Assembly (NCBI GenBank): GCA_023974075.1
Contig: CM043793.1
Span: 1,635,001 to 1,699,000 of the forward strand
Origin: Chaenocephalus aceratus
Lineage: Eukaryota; Chordata; Actinopteri; Perciformes; Channichthyidae
Length of the DNA stretch: 64,000 bases
Direction of reading: 5' to 3'
Numbering within the stretch: the first letter of the stretch is position 1; every line of letters starts with the position of its first letter. The translations under genes and the position numbers were made by a program. Of the stretch, positions 43,562 to 55,933 are shown piece by piece. The notes under the pieces were generated by a model, which searched no databases, was not told the origin of the DNA, and was given only the letters and a program-made list of their open reading frames with translations.

Positions 43562-44119
43562 AGCGGAGGAAGCAGGAGCAATTTCACGACCAACAGCAAC
43601 AAAATATGTGATTTATATACAAACACTGCATTTGCACTTTTTCACAAAACGAAAACCACACCATTGGGAAAGCTTACTGTTTTGTTTAATACAAAAAAAA
43701 ACAGGGAAAGGCTTGAAAAACACTGAGAGTGAGACTCAGGGTGCAGGGTGAGGGTCTCAGTGCAGGTATTCAGGCTCCATTGAATCCCCCTCTGGTTCTT
43801 GTGCTGAAAAGAGGGAGTAACAGACAGGAGAAAGGTTTATACACACCTATATAGCACACCTATTGGATGGGAAATTGCCTTGGGGAGATAAGGTGTGGTC
43901 TCTGTTCCCAACTGAAGTTATGGAACTTTATTATTTATGAGTTTAACAAAGTATGACAAATGGCATCAGTAACAGATGTGATATGAATTTCTATAAAGTT
44001 GTCTCACATTCTTGGTCATATTTTATATACAGTATGTAATGAGTATAATATGTCCAGTAAGTATAAAGTGTTTCCTAATACTGTGTATTCAACCACTATG
44101 GAATATGTATGTGGGCAGA

Positions 44120-44226
44120 CAAAACTGAGTTGTTCTGTGTGTGAAGTAACCTCAAGTCACTCGTTTGTCAAGACAAAAAAGGGCAAGACTAGGCTGAGAG
44201 CAGAGGCTATACCCACTGTGCTGTAA
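44120..44226 (+). pseudogene. THAP zinc finger, C-terminal part
   Basis: The frame reads CEVTSSHSFVKTKKGKTRLR followed by AEAIPTVL and a stop (44224-44226). C-x-x-x-x-x-H-F, then a basic stretch, then L-x-x-x-A-I/V-P-T fits the end of a THAP domain (the C-x2-H ligands and the AVPTIF box), although spacing is not canonical. With 43484-43561 it would form a two-exon THAP module with ~570 bp between. The stop directly after the box means no further protein is encoded. It is probably a relic. Confidence 0.4.
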
Positions 44227-44421
44227 ATTCATGGTTTTGTGTTGGGTGTATGAGGGTTAAATGAATGGGGTTCAGTTTATGTGAATGTGACTTTAAATCT
44301 GGATGGAGATTCGCGGGTTATTGATATGTATAAATGAGGGGATACATACATTAACGTCATTGAGATTGAGGAATCAGGAGAGGCCATTAGTAAGTGTGAT
44401 TATTATATGAATGTGATTTAA

Positions 44422-46398
44422 ATCCATCCATCCATCGGGTCGCGGGGGTAGCAGTTCCAGCAGAGAGCCCCAAACTTTCTTTTCCCTGGCGACATCAACC
44501 AGCTTCTGACGGGGGGTTTCCAAGGCGCTCCCAGGCCAGCGAAGAGATAGTAATCCCTCCACCTGGTCCTCGGTCTACCCCTTGGTCTCTTCCCAGCTGG
44601 ACGTGCCTGGGAAACACCTCCCTAGGGAGGTGCCCAGGTGGGCATCCTAACTAGGTGCCGAACCACCTCAAACTGGCTCCTTTCGACGCGAAGGAGGAGC
44701 GGCTCAACTCCGAGTCCCTCCCGGATGACCGAACTTCTCACCTTATCCCTAAGGAGACACCAGCCACCCTGCGGAGAAAACCCCTCTCGGCCGCTTGTAT
44801 CCGCGATCTCGTTCTTTCGGTCATGACCCATCCTTCATGACCATAGGTGAGGGTAGGAACGAAAATGGCCCGGTAGACAGAGAGCTTTGCCTTCTGGCTC
44901 AGCTCCCTTTTCGTCACAACGGTGCGGTAAAGCGACTGCAGTACCGCTCCCGCTGCTCCGATTCTCCGGCCCATCTCACGCTCCATTGTACCCTCACTCG
45001 AGAACAAGACCCCGAGATACTTGAACTCCTTCACTTGGGGTAAGGACTCATTCCCTACTTGGAGTGGACAGTCCATCGGTTTCCTGCTGAGAACCATGGC
45101 CTCAGATTTGGAGGTGCTGATCCTCATCCCAGCCGCTTCACACTCGGTTGCGAACCGATCCAGTGAGTGCTGAAGGTCGCAGACCGATGAAGCCATCAGA
45201 ACCACATCATCTGCAAAAAGCAGTGGTGCAATCCTTAGTCCACCGAACTGCAGACCCCCCCCCCCCACGACTACGCCTCCAAATCCGATCCATGTATATT
45301 ACAAACAGGATTGGTGACAAAGCGCAGCCCTGGCGGAGGCCAACCCTCACCGGAAATGGGTCCGACTTACTGCAGAGGACCCGGACACAGCTCTCGCTTT
45401 GGGAGTACAGAGATTGGATGGCCCTGAGTAGAGACCCCCTCACCCCATACTCCCCGCCGCACCTCCCACAGTAACTCCCTGGGAACTCGGTCATACACCT
45501 TCTCCAAGTCTACAAAACACATGTAGACCGGATAAGCGTACTCCCAGGCCCCCTCCAGGATCCTTGCGAGAGTAAAAAGCTGATCCGTCGTTCCACGACC
45601 AGGACGGAATCCGCATTGTTCCTCCTCAATCTGAGGTTCGACAATCGGCCTGACCCTCCTTTCGAGTACCTCGGAGTAAACTTTCCCGGGGAGGCTGAGT
45701 AGTGTGATGCCTCTGTAATTGGCACACACCCTCTGATCCCCCTTTTTAAAAAGGGGAACCACCACCCCGGTCTGCCACTCCTTCGGTACTGTTTCCGACT
45801 TCCACGCAATGTTGATGAGACGTGTCAACCATGACAGTCCCTCAACACCCAGAGCCTTCAGCATTTCCGGGCGGATCTCATCCACCCCCGGGGCTTTGCC
45901 ACTGTGGAGTTGTTTGACGACTTCAGTGACCTCTCCCCGGGAGATTGGTGTTGATCCCCCGTCATACTCCAGCTCTGCCTCTAACATAGAGGGCGGAGTT
46001 GTCGGGTTCAGGAGTTCCTCAAAGTGTTCCTTCCAACGCCCTAACACTCCATCTGTTGAGGTCAACAACGTCCCATCCTTACTGTACACAGCTTGGATGG
46101 TTCCCTGCTTCCCCCTCCTGAGGTGTCGGACAGTTTTCCAGAACAACTTTGGTGCCGCCCGAAAGTCCTTCTCCATGTCTTCTCCGAACTTTCTCCCACA
46201 CCCGCTGCTTTGCCTCGGCCACGGCTGGGGCTGCTGCCCTTCGGGCCTGTCGGTACCTTGCAACTGCCTCGGGAGTCCCCCGGGATAACAAATCCCTGAA
46301 GGCCTCCTTCTTCAGTCGGACGGCTTCCCTGACCACCGGTGTCCACCAGGAGGTTCGAGGGTTACCGCCCCTTGAGGCACCTAGGACCTTGAGACGTG
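44422..46398 (-). mobile_element. Rex3-like LINE copy, 11-bp duplication
   Basis: ATGTGATTTAA is duplicated at 44411-44421 and 46399-46409. The copy has its GATG tail at 44422-44436. It is the longest Rex3-like copy in the window (about 1.98 kb), reaching into the region between endonuclease and RT. The first ~40 bases after the tail lack the TTCTCCCGCTTATCCGTGG stretch found in the other copies. Confidence 0.95.
44430..46346 (-). pseudogene. Rex3-like ORF, pre-RT linker and RT
   Basis: The pre-RT linker is at 46336-46150 (REAVRLKKEAFRDLLSRGTP, YRQARRAAAPAVAEAKQRVW). A frameshift leads to 46263-45367, which holds FRAAPKLFWKTVRHLRRGKQ, GKAPGVDEIRPEMLKALGVE, VVVPLFKKGDQRVCANYRGI, EEQCGFRPGRGTTDQLFTLA and CFVDLEKVYDRVPRELLWEV. 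After another break, 45268-44738 gives GLRIAPLLFADDVVLMASSV and the downstream domains. Several single-base indels in the last 300 bp break the tail (around 44620-44740). All RT motifs are recognisable, so the copy is young but dead. Confidence 0.9.
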
Positions 46399-46409
46399 AT
46401 GTGATTTAA

Positions 46410-46829
46410 TGTGTATGGGATATGTGTGATCCTAATTGGTGTATTGTTGTTGTCCTTTTTTCTTCTAAGGTTAACAACCTATTTGGATTTGATTAAATAA
46501 TCAAAACTAGGAGTTGTTTCCGTCCATCTTGATTCCACCCATACTGTCGGGAGATAGACAGGACAGTTGTTAACTAGAAAATGCATTTCTTGCAGAAAAT
46601 GCGTGCGAATGCTGTAAACTGTGAACATTTATGGCTGAATTTAGCTGAAAATGCAGAAAAAGCTGGATATGTTATTAGCTGAATGGTAGTTGATTTTAGC
46701 TAAACAAATGCAGAAAAAGCTTAATATTTAAAAGAAAAGTTTAAAAAAAGGTATAAACAACAACATGTATAGCCTTGATGTCCTGAAATAGCTGAATAAT
46801 GTAATAATTGAATGGGTTCTGCAGCTGAA
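46410..46829. other. Probable upstream part of the BEL/Pao LTR
   Basis: From about 46560 the sequence has repeated GCTGAA, GCAGAAAATGC and GCTGAATGGTAG motifs, similar in style to 49080-49440 (GCTGAATATTTAAAAAAGTA, GGCTGAATAGTTTAATATTT). I infer that the 5' LTR of the BEL/Pao element begins in this interval. No terminal sequence can be fixed. Confidence 0.35.
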
Positions 46830-47233
46830 AATAGGCTGAAGGAGTTAAATACCATATGTAAGTAGTAGTGAATGAATTTGTATTAAGATGAGAAAATAAA
46901 ATAAAAAGGCTTGGGAAACTTTTGAACTAACTTGATGGTGCATGATCTGTCGCCATGGCAATGGCATTTGATGACATCCCATAATACTCTTAGATGTGTT
47001 GATGGCTGCATTGTTACCAAACCTGTGAAGTTTTGGGCCATTTCGAGTATTTTCACTGAAGTTATGAGAAAACCGTGTTTCATGGTGAGCATTGTGTTGC
47101 CGTGTCAACGGCATTTGAAGAAATCTCAAAACTGTCACGTAGATGTCTTCACGGCTGGACTGTTGGCACACATGTGAATTTTGAGCACTCTTTGAACATT
47201 TGCATAGGAGTTATAGTGACATCATATTTTATG

Positions 47234-47760
47234 TCGCTTTACCGCACCGTTGTGATGAAAAGGGAGCTGAGCCAGAAGGCAAAGCTCTCTGTCTACCGGG
47301 CCATTTTCGTTCCTACCCTCATCTATGGTCATGAAGGATGGGTCATGACCGAAAGAACGAGGATCGCGGATACAAGCGGCCAAGATGGGTTTTCTCCGCA
47401 GGGTGGCTGGTGTCTCCCTTAGGGATAAGGTGAGAAGTTCGGTCATCAGGGAGGGACTCGGAGTTGAGCCGCTCCTCCTTCGCGTCGAAAGGAGCCAGTT
47501 GAGGTGGTTCGGGCACCTAGTTAGGATGCCACCTGGGCGCCTCCCTAGGGAGGTGTTCCAGGCACGTCCAGCTGGGAAGAGACCAAGGGGTAGACCTAGG
47601 ACCAGGTGGAGGGATTATATCTCTTCGCTGGCCTGGGAGCGCCTTGGGATCCCCCAGTCAGAGCTGGTTGATGTCGCCAGGGAAAAGAAAGTTTGGGGCT
47701 CTCTGCTGGAACTGCTACCTCCGCGACCCGACCACGGATAAGCGGGAGAAGATGGATGGG
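47234..47760 (+). mobile_element. Truncated Rex3-like fragment in unit A
   Basis: The last ~527 bp of a Rex3-like element, with RT tail LSVYRAIFVPTLIYGHEGWV and LRWFGHLVRMPPGRLPREVF and the GATGGATGGG end. It sits in LTR-like DNA that resumes with GCGTTTCCATGGAAACGG. At about 47361 an extra G (GAGGATCGC) breaks the frame; unit B lacks it. I find no clear target duplication (at most ATG). Confidence 0.9.
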
Positions 47761-47772
47761 ATGCGTTTCCAT

Positions 47773-48048
47773 GGAAACGGCATGTGGTGAGATCTCAGAT
47801 TTGGCGTAGAGCTGTTGAGGCATGGACCGGTGATATACAAGTGAAGATTGGGGGACGATTGGACCGTGTCCATTGGACTTACAGTGACATCATGCTTTAT
47901 GGCGAGTGATGGAAACGGCATATGGTGAGATCTCAGATTTGGCGTAGAGCTCTTGAGACATGGACCGGTGATATACAAATGAAGATTGAGGGACGATTGG
48001 ACCGTGTCGATTGGACTTACAGCCTCATCTTGTTTCATGGCGAGTGGT
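47773..48048 (+). repeat. Two direct repeats of about 138 bp (unit A)
   Basis: GGAAACGGCATGTGGTGAGA at 47773 recurs at 47911 with few changes, each followed by TCTCAGATTTGGCGTAGAGC and GGACCGGTGATATACAA. A wider diverged repeat pairs 46925-47170 with 48035-48270 (TCGCCATGGCAA, ACCAAACCTGTG and CGGCATTTGAAGAAATCTCA). Both are repeated in unit B (53478-53753). Confidence 0.8.
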
Positions 48049-49499
48049 CTGTCGCCATGGCAACGACATTTGATGACACCTCATACTACGCTTAGATGCA
48101 TTGATGGCAACATCGTTATCAAACCTGTGCATTTCTGGGCTGTTTGGAGTATTTTCACTGAAGCTATGACAAAACCGTGTTTCAAGGCGAGCATTGTGTT
48201 ACCATGGCAACGGCATTTGAAGAAATCTCAAAACTGTCCCGAAGATGTCTTCACAGCTGGACTGTTGAAGTCTGCTGCATGTCAGTTGGAGTGATGACAT
48301 CATCGTGTTCCATTACACAGGTGTTTATAGTTGAGCTAACGAGGTGCCTAGACTTCAAAGGCTTCATTGTTCTGAATGAGAGATGAACCTCTTACATGTG
48401 AACGTTTTGTGGAAGAACCGTAACAGATATCTGTGAAATTTCAAAACGTGAAGCATGTCAAGGAAGTTGAGTATCTGAAGTGTAATTTTTGTGTAGTTTT
48501 GGGTTAATAATGTGGCCTTTTTGGCAGTTTAACTAAAGGTGTGCGGCTGCTACCATGAGGAAATATCTGCCTGAAATTACAATGGGCTTCAATGGAGGAA
48601 TGTTGAACGTTTTTGTCACTTAATGCCCTCAAGAGGCATTTTCTTTACTATTTGTTCTTATTTTTTATCTTTTTTTCAACCTAGGAGAGGTTTTCCTACG
48701 TTTTCCATAAAAAAATATGTCTGAGGAGTGTAGGGTTTGGGAAGTATGGCAAGTTTAAAACATTTTTGGGGGAGAATTTTGAGCTGTCCTGCACTCTGTT
48801 TTGAGATCAAAGCACTCTAGAGTTAACGAGCTGCTCCATCCACTCTAATGTAAAAATCTGAAAAATGCCTCTCTACCAAGCTCCAAACTAAATTCAATAT
48901 CTCAGAATGTTTAAAAGATATCAAAAGTAAAAGTCAAGTTTGAATAGCTGAAGGTCTTGTGGTCATTTGAAAGTTGGAATGAAGGGTCTGGCTGAAATTA
49001 TGTTGAAGGAGATGAATTTGGCGCAAAGTGTAGGAAAACAGGATTTGAAGGCATCTCCCATTGACTTCAATGTTAAAAAATAGTTTAAAAAGCTGAATAT
49101 TTAAAAAAGTATGACATATTTTGAAAAAGTTGAAGGTTTCCCATCGATTCCTGAACAGGCTGAATAGTTTAATATTTGAATGGTTTCTGTAGCTGAAAGT
49201 AAGCTGAAGTTATGGAGCGCTAAAGTATTGGCTGATTTGAAGGCTCTTCCCATTGACTTCAATGTAAAAAAAAGAGTTTAAAAAGCTGAATATTTCAAAA
49301 AGTATGAAATATTTTGAAAAAGTTGAAGGTTTCCCATCGATTCCTGAACAGGCTGAATAGTTTAATATTTGAATGGTTTCTGTAGCTGAAAATAAGCTGA
49401 AGTTATGTAGTGCCAAAGTATTGTCTGAAATAATAAGTTTAAGGGGAAGAATAAAGATTTGAAGCACTATAGTGGAATGCTGTACACAGCATTCGCACT

Positions 49500-50226
49500 A
49501 ACTAACGCATCGGGAGGGATAAAGTTTTCAACCGATGGCGAGACACAGCTAGAGGAGCTACCGGAGCTCACGACCAAACGAGCAGGAAAGCCCGTGGTCG
49601 CAACGAGCGGCGGGAAGTGAAGGCCCGAGGCTAGCAAAGCTAGCAAGGACCGTCGAAGCTAGCAAGGACCGTCGAAGCTAGCAAGGACCGTCGAAGCTAG
49701 CGGAGCGTAGCTAACGAAGCTACCGGAACTCGCGAAGCACCGAGGAGCGCCGGTCCGCGAGTCGAGCTCACAACCGGACGATAAGGAAACCCCGTGGTCG
49801 CAACGGTCGGCGGAAAGGGAAGGCCCGAGGCTAGCAAAGCTAGCGGAGCTAACGTGGTCTGATCACGTGAGTAACACAGACAATATTTCGGCGCTATCTA
49901 GCCAAAGAAACTAGTGTTAGCATAGCGAAAACGAAGCAGTAGCTATCCAGCAAACTGAAGGTTTCCACCAAATAAAGCTAACTAGCAAGAAGACAATAAC
50001 TAGCTAGCAGACTGAAGGGTGCTAGCATAGGAACCCAAGCTAGCTATCAAAGTCAAAGACACCACGTTATTGTTTAGCAAACGAAGCTACCCAGGGAGTA
50101 AAGGAGAAGCTAGCTAAGCCAAAGGCACCAAGCTGTTGGCTAGAAAACGGAGCTAACCAGCTAGCGATCCAACTAGCTAGCCAGGACAAAACAGATTGAG
50201 CTAAACTCAACCTTCAATTCAGAGAG
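49500..50226 (+). other. BEL/Pao leader with GCTAGC-rich repeats (unit A)
   Basis: Follows GAATGCTGTACACAGCATTC (a palindrome around 49473-49492), which may be close to the LTR end. Includes four near-perfect copies of the 19-mer CTAGCAAGGACCGTCGAAG at 49638-49700 and many GCTAGC or AGCTA motifs up to the gag start. Probably untranslated leader. Confidence 0.5.
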
Positions 50227-51387
50227 ATGATTAAGGGGGAGGAAACAGTGAAGCATCTGAAAGACCTGCGGATGAGGGCGAAGGTGGCTCTAGTTCGTAA
50301 GGTGAACTCAGTAACAAAGACGGTGAACACTATGTTAGAGGAGGAGTTGATGAAAGAATATAGTGAAGTCCACAAGGCTGCCACCAAAGTCACAGAGGCC
50401 AACAGTGAATACCTGATGCAATTAATTCTGAACGCTGATAGCGACGAGGACCAAGTACCAGAAGAGCTGAGGGCAGACGTGGAAAAGACGGATGGAGAGA
50501 CCAGCCAAAGGCTTGAAGAAGTCAGTGAACTGATTAAAGCAAACCTTTGGTCTAGGCATGGAGAAAAGAAAGTGATGTTTGCCATCGGGGAAGCTGAAAA
50601 CGTCTATGAGGACGCAGAAGCGACACAAATTGACCTGGTGAGCTATGACAATTACGAGAAGCAACTTAAACAGTTAGAAATACTGATTCAAGAATTAAAG
50701 GAAGTGCACAGCACCTGGAGGGAATGGGCTCCTGTGACCGACCAAAAAGATGTGGAAGAGATAGTCCGCCAGCTGGAGACAAGGAAAAACGCACTCAAGC
50801 GTCAAAAGGAAGCTGAGTTTAACAAAGCACGCGGCGCAGCAGAGTTGGCACGCACCGCAGCAGAGGATGAGCGCACCAACTTAGCTGAGACCCAACGTGC
50901 GAAGCTTGCCGAGATTCAAATTGCTGCAAAGGAAGCACGCATTGCAGCAGAGGATGAGCGCGCCCAGTTCGCCCTGGTTCAGCTAAGGCAAGACCAGGCC
51001 CAACGCTCTAAATTGGCCGAGGCTCATATTGCAGCAGAAGAAGCACGGTTTGACCTCATGAAAGCGCAGCATAAAGCAGTGGAAGAGGCAGGCACGGAAC
51101 CCAGAGACAACCCGATGGGAGCGATATCAAAGATACGACTCAAGCCGGTAAGCCTTCCCAAGTTCAGTGGCAGTATGAGGGAGTTTCACAGCTGGAAAAA
51201 GGACTGGGAATCTTTGCAGAAGCAGGGAGAACCATCCGGGTCGCCTGAAGTCAAGAAGTTCCAGCTTCTGGACAGCATGGAAGAAAAGGTAAAAACTGAT
51301 GTCAAGTTGGCCAGTTACAGTACAGTCGAAGACATGTTCAGAGTATTGGAGAACCGGTATGGAAACAGGACGACGATTACACTGTAG
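50227..51387 (+). pseudogene. BEL/Pao gag, N-terminal 386 residues (unit A)
   Basis: The frame opens MIKGEETVKHLKDLRMRAKV. It has a long charged coiled coil (residues 150-290) with repeats of AAEDER and AKLAEIQIAAKEAR, then a DUF1759-type gag core: VSLPKFSGSMREFHSWKKDW, EKVKTDVKLASYSTVEDMFR and VLENRYGNRTTI. DUF1759 is typical of BEL/Pao elements. A TAG after TTITL ends the frame. The next codons (IVAELEKIPAVKGDQPRKVI) continue the gag core, so the stop is a mutation within gag. The first ATG is preferred because the coiled coil and charge pattern start there. Confidence 0.85.
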
Positions 51388-51921
51388 ATCGTCGCAGAAC
51401 TGGAGAAGATACCAGCTGTGAAAGGAGATCAGCCGAGGAAGGTGATAGACCTCATCCAAGCTGTGGAAAAGGCTTTGGCAGACCTCACAGACCTCGAGAA
51501 CCCTGGAGCCATCAACCACCCGCTGATGATTAGGTATATAGAAAGCAAGCTGCCCGACCAGGTGAAGCGAGAGTGGGTCATCTTCAGGGCTAAGCCCGAA
51601 AACGGTGTCACCCCAGTCAACCATTTCAATACGCTTCTGAAGTTCCTGAAGGAGCACGAAGAAATTCTAGAGATCTTGGAACAACTGAAAATAATGGAGA
51701 CATCTGAGAAAATGGACAAACCGCAAAACAGGTTCGAGAGGACACAAAAGCCACCAGAAGGGACACTCCAGAAGGTGAGTGCGTCGTGTGTGGAGAGGAT
51801 AAGCATAATAACAAGTTATTCTTCTGCAAGAAGTTCAAGGGGTTTGGCTTGGCTGAGAGAAAGACTGCTGTGGAGAAGGTCGGAGCATGCCGCGTTTGTC
51901 TTGGATGTCACGATGGGGTAG
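51388..51921 (+). pseudogene. BEL/Pao gag, continuation and zinc finger (unit A)
   Basis: Continues the gag core after the stop: VIDLIQAVEKALADLTDLEN and YIESKLPDQVKREWVIFR. After about 51770 the coding frame shifts, and the neighbouring frame gives ECVVCGEDKHNNKLFFCKKF, then VGACRVCLGCHDG and FLCNREDCQE. These are the cysteine-rich knuckles between gag and protease of BEL/Pao, with one stop in between (after HDGVE). Confidence 0.8.
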
Positions 51922-52085
51922 AATAGTGCACAGACAGGTTCCTCTGCAACAGGGAAGACTGCCAAGAGAGGACCTCCTCGGACCACCACTACCTCCTCTG
52001 TCCAAAATGGGAACAGCTACCAAAGGGGAAACTTGGAAAAGGCAGCGAGAGGGTAAGAGAGCTAACAGAAGAACAAAAGCTGGCC

Positions 52086-52535
52086 TTGTCCAAATGTTCC
52101 CCAGAGGCGGCGGCAGAGATCATGAAAGCTTTCAGTAACAGCAACAAGACTTCAGTGACAAGGAGCACTAGGAAGGATGAAGGTGGACTTCTGGAAAATA
52201 ATGGACTGACCGAGCACCCTGTCATCATGATGCTGTTGGAAGTCACTGCCAACGCTGGGCAGAAGATCGGAGCTCTGATTGACCTCGCATCAGACACCAA
52301 CTACATCACTCACGTAGCGGCTGACAGGCTCGGTCTGAGCAGAGAAGAAGTCACTCTGGTCGTGCATGGAGTTGGAGGGATGACCGTGACAGTCAAGACG
52401 AAGAGGTACCTCCTGCGAGTAAGAGTCAAGACCCCCAAAGGTACTGTGAGAGCTCACAAGCTGGTTTGTTATGGCCTAGAGGAGATTGCTAAAGTGCATC
52501 GGAGCGTCAGACCGGAACAGCTAAAGAGGTTCTTT
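52086..52535 (+). pseudogene. BEL/Pao aspartic protease, start (unit A)
   Basis: The frame covers ALSKCSPEAAAEIMKAFSNS, then VIMMLLEVTANAGQKIGALI followed by DLASDTNYITHVAADRLGL. This is a retropepsin-like DUF1758 domain, although the canonical D-S/T-G active site appears as DLAS. It continues with VRVKTPKGTVRAHKLVCYGL and is cut at 52535 where unit B starts. The correct frame is kept at 52407 (AAGAGGTACC). Confidence 0.75.
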
Positions 52536-52939
52536 AATAGGCTGAAGGAGTTAAATACCATATGTAAGTAGTAGTGAATGAATTTGTATTAAGATGAGAA
52601 AATAAAATAAAAAGGCTTGGGAAACTTTTGAACTAACTTGATGGTGCATGATCTGTCGCCATGGCAATGGCATTTGATGACATCCCATAATACTCTTAGA
52701 TGTGTTGATGGCTGCATTGTTACCAAACCTGTGAAGTTTTGGGCCATTTCGAGTATTTTCACTGAAGTTATGAGAAAACCGTGTTTCATGGTGAGCATTG
52801 TGTTGCCGTGTCAACGGCATTTGAAGAAATCTCAAAACTGTCACGTAGATGTCTTCACGGCTGGACTGTTGGCACACATGTGAATTTTGAGCACTCTTTG
52901 AACATTTGCATAGGAGTTATAGTGACATCATATTTTATG

Positions 52940-53465
52940 TCGCTTTACCGCACCGTTGTGATGAAAAGGGAGCTGAGCCAGAAGGCAAAGCTCTCTGTCT
53001 ACCGGGCCATTTTCGTTCCTACCCTCATCTATGGTCATGAAGGATGGGTCATGACCGAAAGAACGAGATCGCGGATACAAGCGGCCAAGATGGGTTTTCT
53101 CCGCAGGGTGGCTGGTGTCTCCCTTAGGGATAAGGTGAGAAGTTCGGTCATCAGGGAGGGACTCGGAGTTGAGCCGCTCCTCCTTCGCGTCGAAAGGAGC
53201 CAGTTGAGGTGGTTCGGGCACCTAGTTAGGATGCCACCTGGGCGCCTCCCTAGGGAGGTGTTCCAGGCACGTCCAGCTGGGAAGAGACCAAGGGGTAGAC
53301 CTAGGACCAGGTGGAGGGATTATATCTCTTCGCTGGCCTGGGAGCGCCTTGGGATCCCCCAGTCAGAGCTGGTTGATGTCGCCAGGGAAAAGAAAGTTTG
53401 GGGCTCTCTGCTGGAACTGCTACCTCCGCGACCCGACCACGGATAAGCGGGAGAAGATGGATGGG
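52940..53465 (+). mobile_element. Truncated Rex3-like fragment in unit B
   Basis: Same fragment as at 47234-47760. Here the RT tail is in one open frame from the flanking DNA to PPRPDHG (53446) because the extra G of unit A is absent. Confidence 0.9.
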
Positions 53466-55933
53466 ATGCGTTTCCATGGAAACGGCATGTGGTGAGATCT
53501 CAGATTTGGCGTAGAGCTGTTGAGGCATGGACCGGTGATATACAAGTGAAGATTGGGGGACGATTGGACCGTGTCCATTGGACTTACAGTGACATCATGC
53601 TTTATGGCGAGTGATGGAAACGGCATATGGTGAGATCTCAGATTTGGCGTAGAGCTCTTGAGACATGGACCGGTGATATACAAATGAAGATTGAGGGACG
53701 ATTGGACCGTGTCGATTGGACTTACAGCCTCATCTTGTTTCATGGCGAGTGGTCTGTCGCCATGGCAACGACATTTGATGACACCTCATACTACGCTTAG
53801 ATGCATTGATGGCAACATCGTTATCAAACCTGTGCATTTCTGGGCTGTTTTGGAGTATTTTCACTGAAGCTATGACAAAACCGTGTTTCAAGGCGAGCAT
53901 TGTGTTACCATGGCAACGGCATTTGAAGAAATCTCAAAACTGTCCCGAAGATGTCTTCACAGCTGGACTGTTGAAGTCTGCTGCATGTCAGTTGGAGTGA
54001 TGACATCATCGTGTTCCATTACACAGGTGTTTATAGTTGAGCTAACGAGGTGCCTAGACTTCAAAGGCTTCATTGTTCTGAATGAGAGATGAACCTCTTA
54101 CATGTGAACGTTTTGTGGAAGAACCGTAACAGATATCTGTGAAATTTCAAAACGTGAAGCATGTCAAGGAAGTTGAGTATCTGAAGTGTAATTTTTGTGT
54201 AGTTTTGGGTTAATAATGTGGCCTTTTTGGCAGTTTAACTAAAGGTGTGCGGCTGCTACCATGAGGAAATATCTGCCTGAAATTACAATGGGCTTCAATG
54301 GAGGAATGTTGAACGTTTTTGTCACTTAATGCCCTCAAGAGGCATTTTCTTTACTATTTGTTCTTATTTTTTATCTTTTTTTCAACCTAGGAGAGGTTTT
54401 CCTACGTTTTCCATAAAAAAATATGTCTGAGGAGTGTAGGGTTTGGGAAGTATGGCAAGTTTAAAACATTTTTGGGGGAGAATTTTGAGCTGTCCTGCAC
54501 TCTGTTTTGAGATCAAAGCACTCTAGAGTTAACGAGCTGCTCCATCCACTCTAATGTAAAAATCTGAAAAATGCCTCTCTACCAAGCTCCAAACTAAATT
54601 CAATATCTCAGAATGTTTAAAAGATATCAAAAGTAAAAGTCAAGTTTGAATAGCTGAAGGTCTTGTGGTCATTTGAAAGTTGGAATGAAGGGTCTGGCTG
54701 AAATTATGTTGAAGGAGATGAATTTGGCGCAAAGTGTAGGAAAACAGGATTTGAAGGCATCTCCCATTGACTTCAATGTTAAAAAAATAGTTTAAAAAGC
54801 TGAATATTTAAAAAAGTATGACATATTTTGAAAAAGTTGAAGGTTTCCCATCGATTCCTGAACAGGCTGAATAGTTTAATATTTGAATGGTTTCTGTAGC
54901 TGAAAGTAAGCTGAAGTTATGGAGCGCTAAAGTATTGGCTGATTTGAAGGCTCTTCCCATTGACTTCAATGTAAAAAAAAGAGTTTAAAAAGCTGAATAT
55001 TTCAAAAAGTATGAAATATTTTGAAAAAGTTGAAGGTTTCCCATCGATTCCTGAACAGGCTGAATAGTTTAATATTTGAATGGTTTCTGTAGCTGAAAAT
55101 AAGCTGAAGTTATGTAGTGCCAAAGTATTGTCTGAAATAATAAGTTTAAGGGGAAGAATAAAGATTTGAAGCACTATAGTGGAATGCTGTACACAGCATT
55201 CGCACTAACTAACGCATCGGGAGGGATAAAGTTTTCAACCGATGGCGAGACACAGCTAGAGGAGCTACCGGAGCTCACGACCAAACGAGCAGGAAAGCCC
55301 GTGGTCGCAACGAGCGGCGGGAAGTGAAGGCCCGAGGCTAGCAAAGCTAGCAAGGACCGTCGAAGCTAGCAAGGACCGTCGAAGCTAGCAAGGACCGTCG
55401 AAGCTAGCGGAGCGTAGCTAACGAAGCTACCGGAACTCGCGAAGCACCGAGGAGCGCCGGTCCGCGAGTCGAGCTCACAACCGGACGATAAGGAAACCCC
55501 GTGGTCGCAACGGTCGGCGGAAAGGGAAGGCCCGAGGCTAGCAAAGCTAGCGGAGCTAACGTGGTCTGATCACGTGAGTAACACAGACAATATTTCGGCG
55601 CTATCTAGCCAAAGAAACTAGTGTTAGCATAGCGAAAACGAAGCAGTAGCTATCCAGCAAACTGAAGGTTTCCACCAAATAAAGCTAACTAGCAAGAAGA
55701 CAATAACTAGCTAGCAGACTGAAGGGTGCTAGCATAGGAACCCAAGCTAGCTATCAAAGTCAAAGACACCACGTTATTGTTTAGCAAACGAAGCTACCCA
55801 GGGAGTAAAGGAGAAGCTAGCTAAGCCAAAGGCACCAAGCTGTTGGCTAGAAAACGGAGCTAACCAGCTAGCGATCCAACTAGCTAGCCAGGACAAAACA
55901 GATTGAGCTAAACTCAACCTTCAATTCAGAGAG

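Larger units (their letters stand above)
46830..52535 (+). repeat. Tandem duplication unit A (5,706 bp)
   Basis: Starts AATAGGCTGAAGGAGTTAAA and ends CAGCTAAAGAGGTTCTTT. The next base begins unit B with the same AATAGGCTGAAGG. Content: LTR-like DNA with a truncated Rex3-like insert, a leader with GCTAGC-rich repeats, BEL/Pao gag, a zinc-finger region and the start of protease. The proteins encoded in A and B are identical along the gag. Confidence 0.97.

Noticed and set aside
50214..51657. Minus-strand frames opposite the BEL/Pao gag
   Set aside because: They are shadows of the gag coding strand, which has DUF1759 motifs; the opposite frames have none. The same applies in unit B.
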